Origin: CAADGU01 sp964581605
GTDB lineage: Bacteria > Chloroflexota > Anaerolineae > Promineifilales > Promineifilaceae
DNA: 64,000 nucleotides
Direction of reading: 5' to 3'
NCBI GenBank assembly: GCA_964581605.1
Contig: CAZOPF010000015.1
Coordinates: 6,483 to 70,482 of the forward strand
This document shows, in pieces, positions 8,344-16,287 of the stretch. Within the stretch, counting starts at the first letter, position 1, and each line of letters opens with the position of its first letter. The notes beneath the pieces are model-generated. The model saw nothing but the letters and a program-made list of their open reading frames with translations, had not been told where the DNA came from and did no database searches. A program made the position numbers and the translations under genes.

Positions 8344-9048
8344 ATGGCGGTAACTGCCCAGCAACTCAATCAATTTCTCAACCAACATTTCAGTTCCGGT
8401 GAACTGCGCTCCCTTTGTTTTGAGCTAAACATTCCCTACGAAGACCTGGAAGGTGGCGAATCTCGTTCTGCCAAAGTGCTGGCGCTGGTGCAATACGCCC
8501 AGCGCCACGGCCTCTTCGACGTTCTGGCCACCAATGCCCAGTCCCAACGGCCGAATGCCCGCCTGGGTGATATGTCCGGCACTGCCCAACCGGCCACCGC
8601 CTCCGCGCCTACCACACAGACGCCCGTGGCCCCTGTCTACAACATTACCGTGCAGGGGAATATGGTGGGCGCGGCTATTGGGGGCACGTTGACCGCCCAG
8701 AACATTGCAGGGGGAGACATCTACATTGGCCCTGTGCCTCAGACCCGCGACGAATTTGCCGAACAGTTGAAGCAGTTGCAAGCGTTACTGCAAGAAGCTA
8801 TTGCCGCCCAAGAAATTCCCAATTCGCAGGACGCGGAGACGTTGACCGACGATTTGCAGGATGTGGTCAAGGAGGTGCAGGCCGAACAGCCACGCAACGG
8901 CCGTATCAGCCGCCGCCTGCAGGATATGACCGAAATTGTGGACAACGCGGGCAAGGTGGCCGAAGCTGCTGGTAAAACGGGCACGTTCATCCTCAAAGCC
9001 GCTCCCATCCTGGCCGGGTTAGCCAAAGCTGTGCAGGTGTTATTTTAG
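8344..9048 (+). CDS. orphan effector-associated (death-like) domain protein with GDI motif and hydrophobic C-terminus
   Basis: A 234-residue protein. Residues 4-72 (LNQFLNQHFSSGELRSLCFE, then LNIPYEDLEGG) look like an effector-associated domain (EAD) of the kind described in bacterial NTPase/caspase conflict systems; I cannot assign the subtype. A Pro/Thr/Ala linker (about 74-97) leads to VYNITVQGNMVGAAIGG and AQNIAGGDIYIG, a short beta-rich motif often seen in such proteins. A helical region follows, and the C-terminal helix (KTGTFILKAAPILAGLAKAV) is hydrophobic enough to touch a membrane. No NTPase, protease or other effector lies next to it, though the gap at 9163 hides part of its downstream neighbour. 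Role in immunity or cell death is inference. Confidence 0.7.
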   Translation: MAVTAQQLNQFLNQHFSSGELRSLCFELNIPYEDLEGGESRSAKVLALVQYAQRHGLFDVLATNAQSQRPNARLGDMSGTAQPATASAPTTQTPVAPVYNITVQGNMVGAAIGGTLTAQNIAGGDIYIGPVPQTRDEFAEQLKQLQALLQEAIAAQEIPNSQDAETLTDDLQDVVKEVQAEQPRNGRISRRLQDMTEIVDNAGKVAEAAGKTGTFILKAAPILAGLAKAVQVLF

Positions 9049-9162
9049 GTCTACTATCAGAGCGTGCCCCCACCGTCCGCATCTGAGGATGCGGACCCTG
9101 CGGGGGTGGAGTCTTATGCCGAAGTCTCCCCCAAAGCGTTGACTTGGGAATGACCGACGCTG
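9049..9162. other. intergenic DNA with a hairpin
   Basis: Contains a 9-bp inverted repeat GTCCGCATC/GATGCGGAC (9075-9096, four-base loop) after the EAD gene. No T-run follows, so a terminator is possible but unproven. ATG 9150 could open the reading frame that continues after the gap. Confidence 0.4.
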
Positions 9163-9262
9163 NNNNNNNNNNNNNNNNNNNNNNNNNNNNNNNNNNNNNN
9201 NNNNNNNNNNNNNNNNNNNNNNNNNNNNNNNNNNNNNNNNNNNNNNNNNNNNNNNNNNNNNN
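9163..9262. other. assembly gap (100 N)
   Basis: Exactly 100 N, the conventional placeholder, so the true length is unknown. It interrupts a small gene whose 3' end is visible at 9263-9442. Confidence 0.99.
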
Positions 9263-9442
9263 GCTGGGCGGTGCTGGCTGGATGAAGACCGGGAAGGTTT
9301 ACGCATTCATTGGCAGTTGATGGGAGAGGCGGCCGTGTGGGAAAGAGCGGCCCGCGACGTGAGCTACCTCTACTGGACCGATGATCGTTTACCTCTCCCC
9401 CTCTCTTTCGTGTATACTAACCCCTATGCCCGCTTTTATTAG
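9263..9442 (+). CDS. partial hypothetical protein, N-terminus lost in assembly gap
   Basis: An open frame of 59 codons runs from the gap to TAG 9440-9442. It includes GRCWLDEDREGLRIHWQLMG and ends in YTNPYARFY. Amino-acid composition looks protein-like, but I recognise no family. Its end overlaps the start of the transporter gene by 17 bases. It may begin at ATG 9150 before the gap. Confidence 0.45.
   Translation, partial: AGRCWLDEDREGLRIHWQLMGEAAVWERAARDVSYLYWTDDRLPLPLSFVYTNPYARFY
9413..9418 (+). promoter_or_regulatory. -10 box, candidate leaderless start
   Basis: TATACT preceded by TG, 7 bases before ATG 9426, with no Shine-Dalgarno sequence. Transcription would begin at or next to the start codon. 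A -35 (TTTACC, 9388) is weak and 19 bases away. Confidence 0.5.
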
Positions 9443-12400
9443 CCGCCTCTTTAATATCCGCCGTGAGGAGTGGCCCCGTGTGTTGCTGCTCTTTGCCATG
9501 GCCTTCCTGGCCGTAACGGGCATTACCTGGGGCAAACTGACGGTGCAGCCGTTGTTCTGGCAGGTGGTGGGGGTAGACCGGCTCGGTTTCAGTTTCATCG
9601 TTGAAGGGGTGGCTGCTATTTTGCTGGTGATACTCTATTCGCCCTTTGCTGACCGGCTCAATCACGGCCGTCTGCTGTGGATTATTGCTCTGGGCAGCGC
9701 GACGGCCGTGTTCATTGGCTGGTATCTGCTCATTGCCGGGTACGAGGCGGCCGGTGTATTCCTGCTCTATCCCCTCTTCACCGTCATTCCCTTCATCCTC
9801 AATCTACACTGGTGGACCTATGTCACCGGCTTCTACGACGCCCGCGCCGCCAAACGCATCGTGCCCGTGCTGGCCTCCAATGCCCGGCTGGCGGGCGCAT
9901 TTGCCGGTTTTAGCGTTGGTTTCCTCACCCGCTGGTTAGGCTCGTCCGAAGCAGTGATCGCTCTGTGGGCCATAGCCCTGCTGGTGATGGCCGGGCTGGT
10001 CTGGCTGTCGCCGGTCATCTTGCGCGAAAAGGGCACCATGGGCGGAACGACGGAGGCCGCCACCACGCCTGCCGCCAATCCCTTCACCGAAAGCCTGCGC
10101 GAAGGCTACCGCTACGTCATGGCCTCGCCCTATTTGCGCTGGCTGGCCCTCTCCACCCTGCTCGTCTCCCTGCTGCTCATCCTGATGAAATTCCAGAGCA
10201 GCCGCATCATAGACAGCGCCTTTGGCAGCCATCTGGCGGCCACTGCCTTCCTGGGCAACCTGGAAGGGTGGGCCAACCTGCTGCTGTTGCCGGTGCAAAT
10301 CTTTCTCCTCAGCCGCCTGATCAACAAAATTGGGCTGCACAATGCCAACCTGATCTTTCCGGTGGGTACGGCTGGCATTGCCGGGGGGCTGCTCATTTTC
10401 AGCTTTCTGGCGCTCACGCCAGGCATCGTCATCATGGGGTCGCTGGCCTATCTCTCCGCCAATGTGTTGAACACCACCTTCCGCAACCCCATTGACAACC
10501 TGCTGTACAACGCCGTCCCGCTGCGCATGAAAGGGCGGGCGCGCGCCTTTGTGAATGGGCTGCTCGTGCCCACCGCGTCGTTACTGGGCGGCTTCTTGCT
10601 GCTGCTACCCTTTGTCACCGCGAGTAGCTGGCTGTTGCCGGTGCTGTTGGTGGTGGTGGCGGCCGTGTACCTGGGGGCGGCCTGGCATGTCAGCCGCCAA
10701 TACACCAGCGCCCTCGTTTCCATGTTGGAGCAAGAGGATTACACCTTCTTGTTGGGGCAGGAGGCGGCGGACGTGACGGTGACAGACCCGGCGGCGTTGG
10801 GCTGGCTGCGGGAGCGATTGGAACAGAGCCAGAGTGATGAGATGACCCTGTTTATGGTGACGCTGATCAGCGAGGCGGGCGGCGACAAGGCCGTGCCCAT
10901 TCTGGCGGATGTGGCCCGGGGCCGGGATGCACACATGCGGGCGGCGGTGCTGGATATTTTGGCGGCGGTGGCCGCCCCCGTCCCGGCGGTGCATGACTTT
11001 TTTGCCGAATTTCTGGCCGATGAAAACCCACAGGTGCGCCGTTCGGCGTTGGCCGGTTTGGAGCGGGTGGATGGGGCGCAGGACAGCCATTATCTGGCGG
11101 CGGCAGCGCGCATGTTGGCGGATGGGGATACGGCCGTGCGGCTGCAAGCCCTGCCCGGTTTATTGCGTCATGGTGATCTGGCGCAGCGTGAACAGGCATT
11201 ACGGCTGGTGCAGACGATGCTCGCCAGCGAAGAATCAGCCGAACGGGCGGCCGCGCTGCGGGCGTTGGGACAGACAGAAGATATGGGTTTTGTGGGCAAT
11301 GTGACGGGGATGCTGCCGGATAGTTCTGACCGGGTGCGGCTGGAAGCGGCGTTGGTCCTGGAGCGATTCTCCACGCAGAAATTACCCGCGCCGATGGTGG
11401 AGCAGGTGACGCGGGGAATGAGTGACCGGCTGCATGACCCGGTGGAGCGTATCCGTGAAGCGTCGTTGGTGACGCTGGCGCGGCTGGGCGACCAGCGCGT
11501 CTATCCCTTGCTGGCGGAAACGCTGCGGGATAGTAGTCCACAGTTGCGGGCGACGGCCGTGACTGTGCTGGCCGGCCTGGGCAAAAAAGTCATCCCCACC
11601 ATTCACCCGCTGCTCGATTCACCTGAACCACAGTTGCGCAAAATGGCGACGGTGATTCTGGGGCGCATCAACCGGCGTGAGTATGGCCCGCTGGTGACGG
11701 CGCAAATTCAGGCGAACCTGTTGCAAATTGCGGAAAATGTGGGTTACATCGAGGCGTTGACGCCCATTCAAAGTTATGCGACGGTCCATGTGTTGGTGAC
11801 GCTGTTTCGGAATGAAAACGGCCGTTTGCTGGACGAGATTTTCTTTTTGCTGACGGCCGTGCAAAAGCCGGAATCGGTGGCCGTGATTCGGGAATCGTTA
11901 GCCAGCGATGTGGAACGGGCGCGGGCCAATGCTGTGGAGGCGTTGGAGTCGCTGACCTCGGCCCAGACGGCGGAGATGATTGCCCCCCTGTCCCAGCCGG
12001 AACCGTCGCTGGTGGAGATCAAACAAATCAGTCAGGAATTATGGGATATGAAGTTCCCCAGTACGGCCGAGGCGATGGAAAAGCTGGCGACGGATATGGC
12101 GGTTGATCCCTGGCCGCGCTCGATTGCCGTGCATGCGTTGGGCGAAATTGGGCAGGCGATTGTGGCCCCGCAACAGGCGGCCGAGCCACCCAAACCGGAT
12201 GATGGGGCGACGGGCCGCCCCCGCCGCCGCAGTGCTGACGTATTGAACATGCTTATGGAGGATGAGACGCCAGCTTCAGCCTCTCCATCGGCAGAAACGG
12301 AACTAACCGCCTCACGCCAGGCGCGGCGAGAACGGGCTGCCCGCGCCAGCGACTTGCTGGATGATCTGGCCGCCGATGAGCCAAAGCCGGCCCCGCCGCC

Positions 12401-13097
12401 CACGCCCTCTGCTCTGGAGACGGTCTATTACCCGCCACCGGCTGTCGCCAAGAGCATCCCGGTGACGCGGGTGATGGCCTGGTTGCAGGTGGCGAATCTG
12501 GCCCCGGAAGAAGAGGTGCGGCTGGCGGTGCAGCGGGCCAATGAACGGATGGCGGGGAAGGGGGATGCCTTGTTACGGCGGCGCGCACAGCCACAGGAGG
12601 TCACGATGTTATCTACCATTGAACGCATCATTTTCTTGAAGGAAGTCCTCTTTTTCCGCGAGATGACGGTTGAGCAATTGAAGGTGTTGGCTTCCGTGTG
12701 TGAAGAGGCGTTTTATACGGAAGATGCGCTGATTTATAAAGAAGGTGATCCCGGCGGGCAGTTGTATGTGGTGGTGCAGGGGCGGGTGAGCATTGAGCGG
12801 GAATCACGTAAGGGGGTGGTGGCCCGGCTGGCGACGATTGAAGCGTATTCCTACTTTGGGGAGATGAATTTGTTTGACGCCAGCGCCCGCACAGACACGG
12901 CCGTTGCCCTGCAAGACACCCTCACCCTCACGCTCCGCCGCGAACCGCTCATTGCCCTGGCACGGCAATATCCTGACCTGTCGTTGGAATTGATCAACGT
13001 CCTCAGCCAGCGGCTGCGCGAAACTACCGACCAGGTGGCCCGCCTGACCAAATCGCACCCGCGGGCGCTGCATAAGGTGTTGGATCAACTTGAGTAG
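9426..13097 (+). CDS. ATP/ADP translocase-like membrane protein fused to HEAT repeats and a cNMP-binding domain
   Basis: A 1,223-residue, three-part protein. Residues 1 to about 440 form about a dozen membrane helices resembling the nucleotide transporter (NTT/AAA) family within the MFS fold (EEWPRVLLLFAMAFLAVTGI, then NTTFRNPIDNLLYNAVPLRM). Residues about 470-900 are tandem HEAT-like helical repeats (VRRSALAGLERV, VRLEALVLERF-like units). A low-complexity linker follows. The last 170 residues form a cyclic-nucleotide-binding domain (EGDPGGQLYVVVQGRVSI, YFGEMNLFDASARTDTAVA). NTT-HEAT fusions are known in several free-living bacteria. Regulation of transport by cAMP/cGMP or use as a sensor is inference. 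ATG 9426 is preferred over in-frame ATG 9381. Confidence 0.85.
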   Translation: MPAFISRLFNIRREEWPRVLLLFAMAFLAVTGITWGKLTVQPLFWQVVGVDRLGFSFIVEGVAAILLVILYSPFADRLNHGRLLWIIALGSATAVFIGWYLLIAGYEAAGVFLLYPLFTVIPFILNLHWWTYVTGFYDARAAKRIVPVLASNARLAGAFAGFSVGFLTRWLGSSEAVIALWAIALLVMAGLVWLSPVILREKGTMGGTTEAATTPAANPFTESLREGYRYVMASPYLRWLALSTLLVSLLLILMKFQSSRIIDSAFGSHLAATAFLGNLEGWANLLLLPVQIFLLSRLINKIGLHNANLIFPVGTAGIAGGLLIFSFLALTPGIVIMGSLAYLSANVLNTTFRNPIDNLLYNAVPLRMKGRARAFVNGLLVPTASLLGGFLLLLPFVTASSWLLPVLLVVVAAVYLGAAWHVSRQYTSALVSMLEQEDYTFLLGQEAADVTVTDPAALGWLRERLEQSQSDEMTLFMVTLISEAGGDKAVPILADVARGRDAHMRAAVLDILAAVAAPVPAVHDFFAEFLADENPQVRRSALAGLERVDGAQDSHYLAAAARMLADGDTAVRLQALPGLLRHGDLAQREQALRLVQTMLASEESAERAAALRALGQTEDMGFVGNVTGMLPDSSDRVRLEAALVLERFSTQKLPAPMVEQVTRGMSDRLHDPVERIREASLVTLARLGDQRVYPLLAETLRDSSPQLRATAVTVLAGLGKKVIPTIHPLLDSPEPQLRKMATVILGRINRREYGPLVTAQIQANLLQIAENVGYIEALTPIQSYATVHVLVTLFRNENGRLLDEIFFLLTAVQKPESVAVIRESLASDVERARANAVEALESLTSAQTAEMIAPLSQPEPSLVEIKQISQELWDMKFPSTAEAMEKLATDMAVDPWPRSIAVHALGEIGQAIVAPQQAAEPPKPDDGATGRPRRRSADVLNMLMEDETPASASPSAETELTASRQARRERAARASDLLDDLAADEPKPAPPPTPSALETVYYPPPAVAKSIPVTRVMAWLQVANLAPEEEVRLAVQRANERMAGKGDALLRRRAQPQEVTMLSTIERIIFLKEVLFFREMTVEQLKVLASVCEEAFYTEDALIYKEGDPGGQLYVVVQGRVSIERESRKGVVARLATIEAYSYFGEMNLFDASARTDTAVALQDTLTLTLRREPLIALARQYPDLSLELINVLSQRLRETTDQVARLTKSHPRALHKVLDQLE

Positions 13098-13099
13098 CG

Positions 13100-13148
13100 T
13101 AACTGGGTAATTGGGTAATTACCCAATTACCCAATTACCTAATTACCC
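13100..13148. repeat. AATTACCC-type direct/inverted repeat
   Basis: GGGTAATT units followed by several AATTACCC units fill the whole gap up to the next ATG. The halves are complementary and would fold into one long hairpin just before the acetyltransferase start, leaving no room for a Shine-Dalgarno sequence. Confidence 0.85.
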
Positions 13149-13640
13149 ATGACCATCATCCGCCCCGCCACTCTGCACGACATCCCGGCCATTACGGAAA
13201 TTTACAACGAGGCCATTCTGTACACGCGCAATACGTTTGATACAGTGCCCAAGACGGTGGCCGACCGGGAGGCGTGGTATAACGAGCATATGCCGGCTTA
13301 TCCCATTTTGGTGGTGGAAGATGAGGGCGTGGTGGTGGGGTTTGCATCGGTGAGTAAGTGGTCGGAGCGGCCGGCCTACGGCCGTACCGTCATCGCCTCT
13401 GAATATATCCGCCAGGATTATCGCGGTCAGGGGATTGGCAAGGCATTGTTGGTAGCTTTGCTAGAGGCTGCCTACGCCGCCGGGTATCATACCGTCATGG
13501 GCAACGTGTATGCCGGTAACGAAGTCAGCCGCCGCATGGTGGAATCCATCGGCTTCCGCACGGTGGGCCTGCTGAAAGAAGTGGGTTACAAATTTGATGA
13601 GTGGCTGGATGTGTATCTGGTACAGCATATGAAGTTGTAG
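13149..13640 (+). CDS. GNAT N-acetyltransferase, phosphinothricin/L-amino-acid type
   Basis: A 163-residue GNAT enzyme. MTIIRPATLHDIPAITEIYN at the N-terminus and the acetyl-CoA loop DYRGQGIGKALL are characteristic; the C-terminal part VESIGFRTVGLLKEVGYKFDEWLDV matches the Pat/MnaT (YncA) group, which acetylates free amino acids such as methionine derivatives or phosphinothricin. Exact substrate unknown. Its stop codon lies in a perfect 28-bp palindrome. Confidence 0.88.
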   Translation: MTIIRPATLHDIPAITEIYNEAILYTRNTFDTVPKTVADREAWYNEHMPAYPILVVEDEGVVVGFASVSKWSERPAYGRTVIASEYIRQDYRGQGIGKALLVALLEAAYAAGYHTVMGNVYAGNEVSRRMVESIGFRTVGLLKEVGYKFDEWLDVYLVQHMKL

Positions 13641-13664
13641 GGCGATTTTGCAAAATCGCCCTAC
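13637..13664. repeat. perfect 28-bp palindrome between two genes
   Basis: The sequence from GTAGGGCGATTTT (13637) to AAAATCGCCCTAC (13664) is its own reverse complement. It includes the acetyltransferase stop and ends 7 bases before the methyltransferase ATG. The core matches the dispersed repeats at 6366 and, in part, 3175 and 6998. It could act as a bidirectional terminator or be a small mobile palindrome. Confidence 0.9.
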
Positions 13665-13671
13665 GCGACTA

Positions 13672-14448
13672 ATGGCAACTGCACCCTTAACCGAACGAGA
13701 AGAGATCGAAAAACCGAGACAAGATTTCAATACCTTTGCGGACGAGTATGCGCAGTTTCGCAAGCTTGACCCGCCGGTATTGGAAGATTTGTTGGTGCGC
13801 GGCAACATCAATGCCGAGAGTGTGGTTTTGGAAGTAGGGTGTGGTACGGGCAATTATCTGACGGAAATATCCTTTCGTACCCATGCGCTGTGTTTTGGTC
13901 TGGATCGGGCGGAGAAGATGCTGGCCCAGGCCAAAGCCAACCCCCGCGCTAACGGCATTCAGTGGCAGATAGGGTATGCTCGCCAACTGGATTTTCCTGA
14001 TGAGACGTTTGATCTGGTGTATACGGTGGATGTGAGCCACCATATCCAACACCGGCTGACCTATTTTCAAGAGGCGATGCGGGTGCTGAAACCGGGCGGC
14101 AAAGTGTGTACGGTGACGGATTCGGAGTGGATTATCAGCCATCGGGAACCGTTAGCCACTTATTTCCCGGAGACGATAGCGGTGAACCTGGCACGCTATC
14201 CCACCACGCATGAATTGTTGCAGGAGAAAGCGCAGGCGGGATTTATCAATATCGTGGAGAAGATGACCGATTATCCGTATGTGTTGTATGACCCGGCGGG
14301 GTACCGCAATAAAGCGTACTCGTCGCTGCACTTGATTGAGGAAGCGGCCTGGCGGCGGGGGTTGGCCCGCCTGGAAGCGGATTTGCAAAACGGCCCGCTG
14401 TTATGCCATTCGTATTATTTGATGATTTGGGGGGAGAAGGCGGCGTGA
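13672..14448 (+). CDS. class I SAM-dependent methyltransferase
   Basis: About 258 residues with the SAM-binding motif VVLEVGCGTGNYL (motif I), GLDRAEKML (acidic end of strand 2) and DETFDLVYTVDVSHHI (motif II/post I), then RVLKPGGKVCTVTDSEWI. This is the UbiE/COQ5-like Methyltransf_11 type; substrate unknown. ATG 13672 is chosen because the longer frame starts with TTG inside the palindrome. Confidence 0.85.
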   Translation: MATAPLTEREEIEKPRQDFNTFADEYAQFRKLDPPVLEDLLVRGNINAESVVLEVGCGTGNYLTEISFRTHALCFGLDRAEKMLAQAKANPRANGIQWQIGYARQLDFPDETFDLVYTVDVSHHIQHRLTYFQEAMRVLKPGGKVCTVTDSEWIISHREPLATYFPETIAVNLARYPTTHELLQEKAQAGFINIVEKMTDYPYVLYDPAGYRNKAYSSLHLIEEAAWRRGLARLEADLQNGPLLCHSYYLMIWGEKAA

Positions 14449-14449
14449 A

Positions 14450-14532
14450 AGCTGGTGGCAAGTAGCAAGTGGCAGGTGGCAGGTGATGGTGGTTAACAAT
14501 ACTTGCTACATGCAACTTGCCACTTGCGACCC
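14450..14532. repeat. GGCAAGT-type direct/inverted repeat
   Basis: GTGGCAAGTAGCAAGTGGCAGGTGGCAGGTG is answered about 25 bases later by ACTTGCTAC...CAACTTGCCACTTG. The unit is the same as at 20847 and 25581. Confidence 0.8.
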
Positions 14533-16287
14533 ATGAGATTTGGTATGATGATAAAGTTGACGCTCATTTTTTGTCTGGCGTTTTTGGTGGGCTGCACGGC
14601 CGTACAAGAACCTACCATCAGGCCCACCCCTACGCCTATCGTTATTCCCACGTCAGAACTGCGGGACCGCACCCTGCGGCTGTTTTGGTGGCAGGCGCCA
14701 AAGGTGGTAAACCCGCACCTGACCAGCGCCACGGCCGACCGCGATGCGGCCCGCATGATTTATGAACCACTCGCCAGCTTTAATGCCGAGGGTGAGTTGG
14801 TGCCGGTGCTGGCGGCCGAAATCCCCACATTTGAGAATGGCCTGCTCGATCCTGATTTGAAATGGGTGCGCTGGACAATCCCCGCCGGACTGAGCTGGTC
14901 TGATGGCAAAGCCTTTACCGCACACGACATCAAATTCACCTTCGACTTTATCCGCAGCGAAGGGGCGGTGACGGCCAGCACCTATAATGCGGTGGACAGC
15001 GTGGAAGTGGTGGATTTACAGACGGTGCAGGTGAATTTTAAGGATACGAACCCGGCCTGGGCGCTGCCGTTTGTGGGGGCGGAAGGGATGATTATTCCGG
15101 GGCATATTTATTCGGAGGTGAGCGAGCCGCCGCTGCCTTCCGTGGGTACGGGGCCTTACCAACTGGTCTCGGCGAATACGGAAGAGGTATTGTTTCTGGG
15201 CAGCGAACTGGTAACGACGGTAAAACTGATTTATGAAGTGAATCCGTTTTACCGGGGTGCGGAGGAGTTGTATTTTCAGCGGGTAGAGATGCAAGGGGGT
15301 GGTACGGCCGTAGAGGGGGCGACGGCCGTGTTGCAATTTGGTGATGTGGATTTTGCGTATAACTTGCAGTTGGAAGGGGATGTGCTGGATGAAATGGTAG
15401 CAGCGGGCAATGGTATCGGCCGGCTGGAAAACAGCCTCGGCGGGCGGGTGGAATTTATCTCTCTCATCCAAAACGACCCCAATGACGCCACCTTTACCAC
15501 GCCCCACCCCACACTGAATGAGGCGGCCGACGCCAGCAATCTCCTGGTGCGGCAGGCCATCGCCCACGCCATTGACAAGGAAGCGATTGCCGCGCTGTAT
15601 GGCCCAACCGGGGCGATAGCCAACGCCGTGCTGGTGGCTCCGGCCAACTTCCGCTCGGAGCAAGATTTTTATCCCTATGATCTGGAAGCGGCCAGGGCGT
15701 TGCTAACGCAGGCTGGTTGGGCAGATACCGATGGTAATGGCTTTGTGGACAAGGACGGCCGTGACCTCTCCCTCACTCTGCGCACCGGCCCCAATGCCCT
15801 GCGCCAGGAAACCCAGCGGCTCATCCAACAATCGCTGGCCGCCATTGGCATTGACCTGAAACTGGACGTGAGCGGCCAGTTTTTCAGCACCAGCACGTCC
15901 ATTCCCAACAGCCTGTGGGCGGGTACGGCCGATATGCCCATGTTTACCAATGGCAATCAGACGCCTGATCCCACCTCCTACATGCGTGAATGGACGTGCG
16001 CCCGCATCCCCCAGGCGACAGATGGGGCCTGGGTGGGGGTAAATGTGGCGCGATGGTGTAGTGAAACGTATGATGCGCTCCATGCCCAGGTTGTCACTGA
16101 AACGGACCCGGTGATGCGTGAACAACTCTTTAAGCAGATGAATGACATGCTGGTGGAAAATGGAATTGTGATCCCCCTCATTAGCCGGGCACGTGTCTCC
16201 GGCGTGAGCAACCAGATTCAAGGGGTGGAGCTAACAGATTGGGACTCTCATCTATGGAATGTCCATGAATGGAGGCGTGAACCATGA
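14533..16287 (+). CDS. solute-binding lipoprotein, ABC family 5 (SBP_bac_5), without transporter genes
   Basis: About 584 residues. Signal peptide with lipobox LVGC (Cys about residue 21), Thr/Pro-rich spacer, then a family 5 extracellular binding domain (IYEPLASFNAEGELVPVLAA, GLSWSDGKAFTAHDIKFTFD, RQAIAHAIDKEAIAALYG). This fold usually feeds Opp/Dpp importers, but no permease or ATPase follows. Instead, its stop overlaps the start of a HAMP-GAF sensor gene (ATGA at 16284), so the two are translationally coupled. It may therefore act as a ligand receptor for that membrane protein (inference). Confidence 0.87.
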   Translation: MRFGMMIKLTLIFCLAFLVGCTAVQEPTIRPTPTPIVIPTSELRDRTLRLFWWQAPKVVNPHLTSATADRDAARMIYEPLASFNAEGELVPVLAAEIPTFENGLLDPDLKWVRWTIPAGLSWSDGKAFTAHDIKFTFDFIRSEGAVTASTYNAVDSVEVVDLQTVQVNFKDTNPAWALPFVGAEGMIIPGHIYSEVSEPPLPSVGTGPYQLVSANTEEVLFLGSELVTTVKLIYEVNPFYRGAEELYFQRVEMQGGGTAVEGATAVLQFGDVDFAYNLQLEGDVLDEMVAAGNGIGRLENSLGGRVEFISLIQNDPNDATFTTPHPTLNEAADASNLLVRQAIAHAIDKEAIAALYGPTGAIANAVLVAPANFRSEQDFYPYDLEAARALLTQAGWADTDGNGFVDKDGRDLSLTLRTGPNALRQETQRLIQQSLAAIGIDLKLDVSGQFFSTSTSIPNSLWAGTADMPMFTNGNQTPDPTSYMREWTCARIPQATDGAWVGVNVARWCSETYDALHAQVVTETDPVMREQLFKQMNDMLVENGIVIPLISRARVSGVSNQIQGVELTDWDSHLWNVHEWRREP

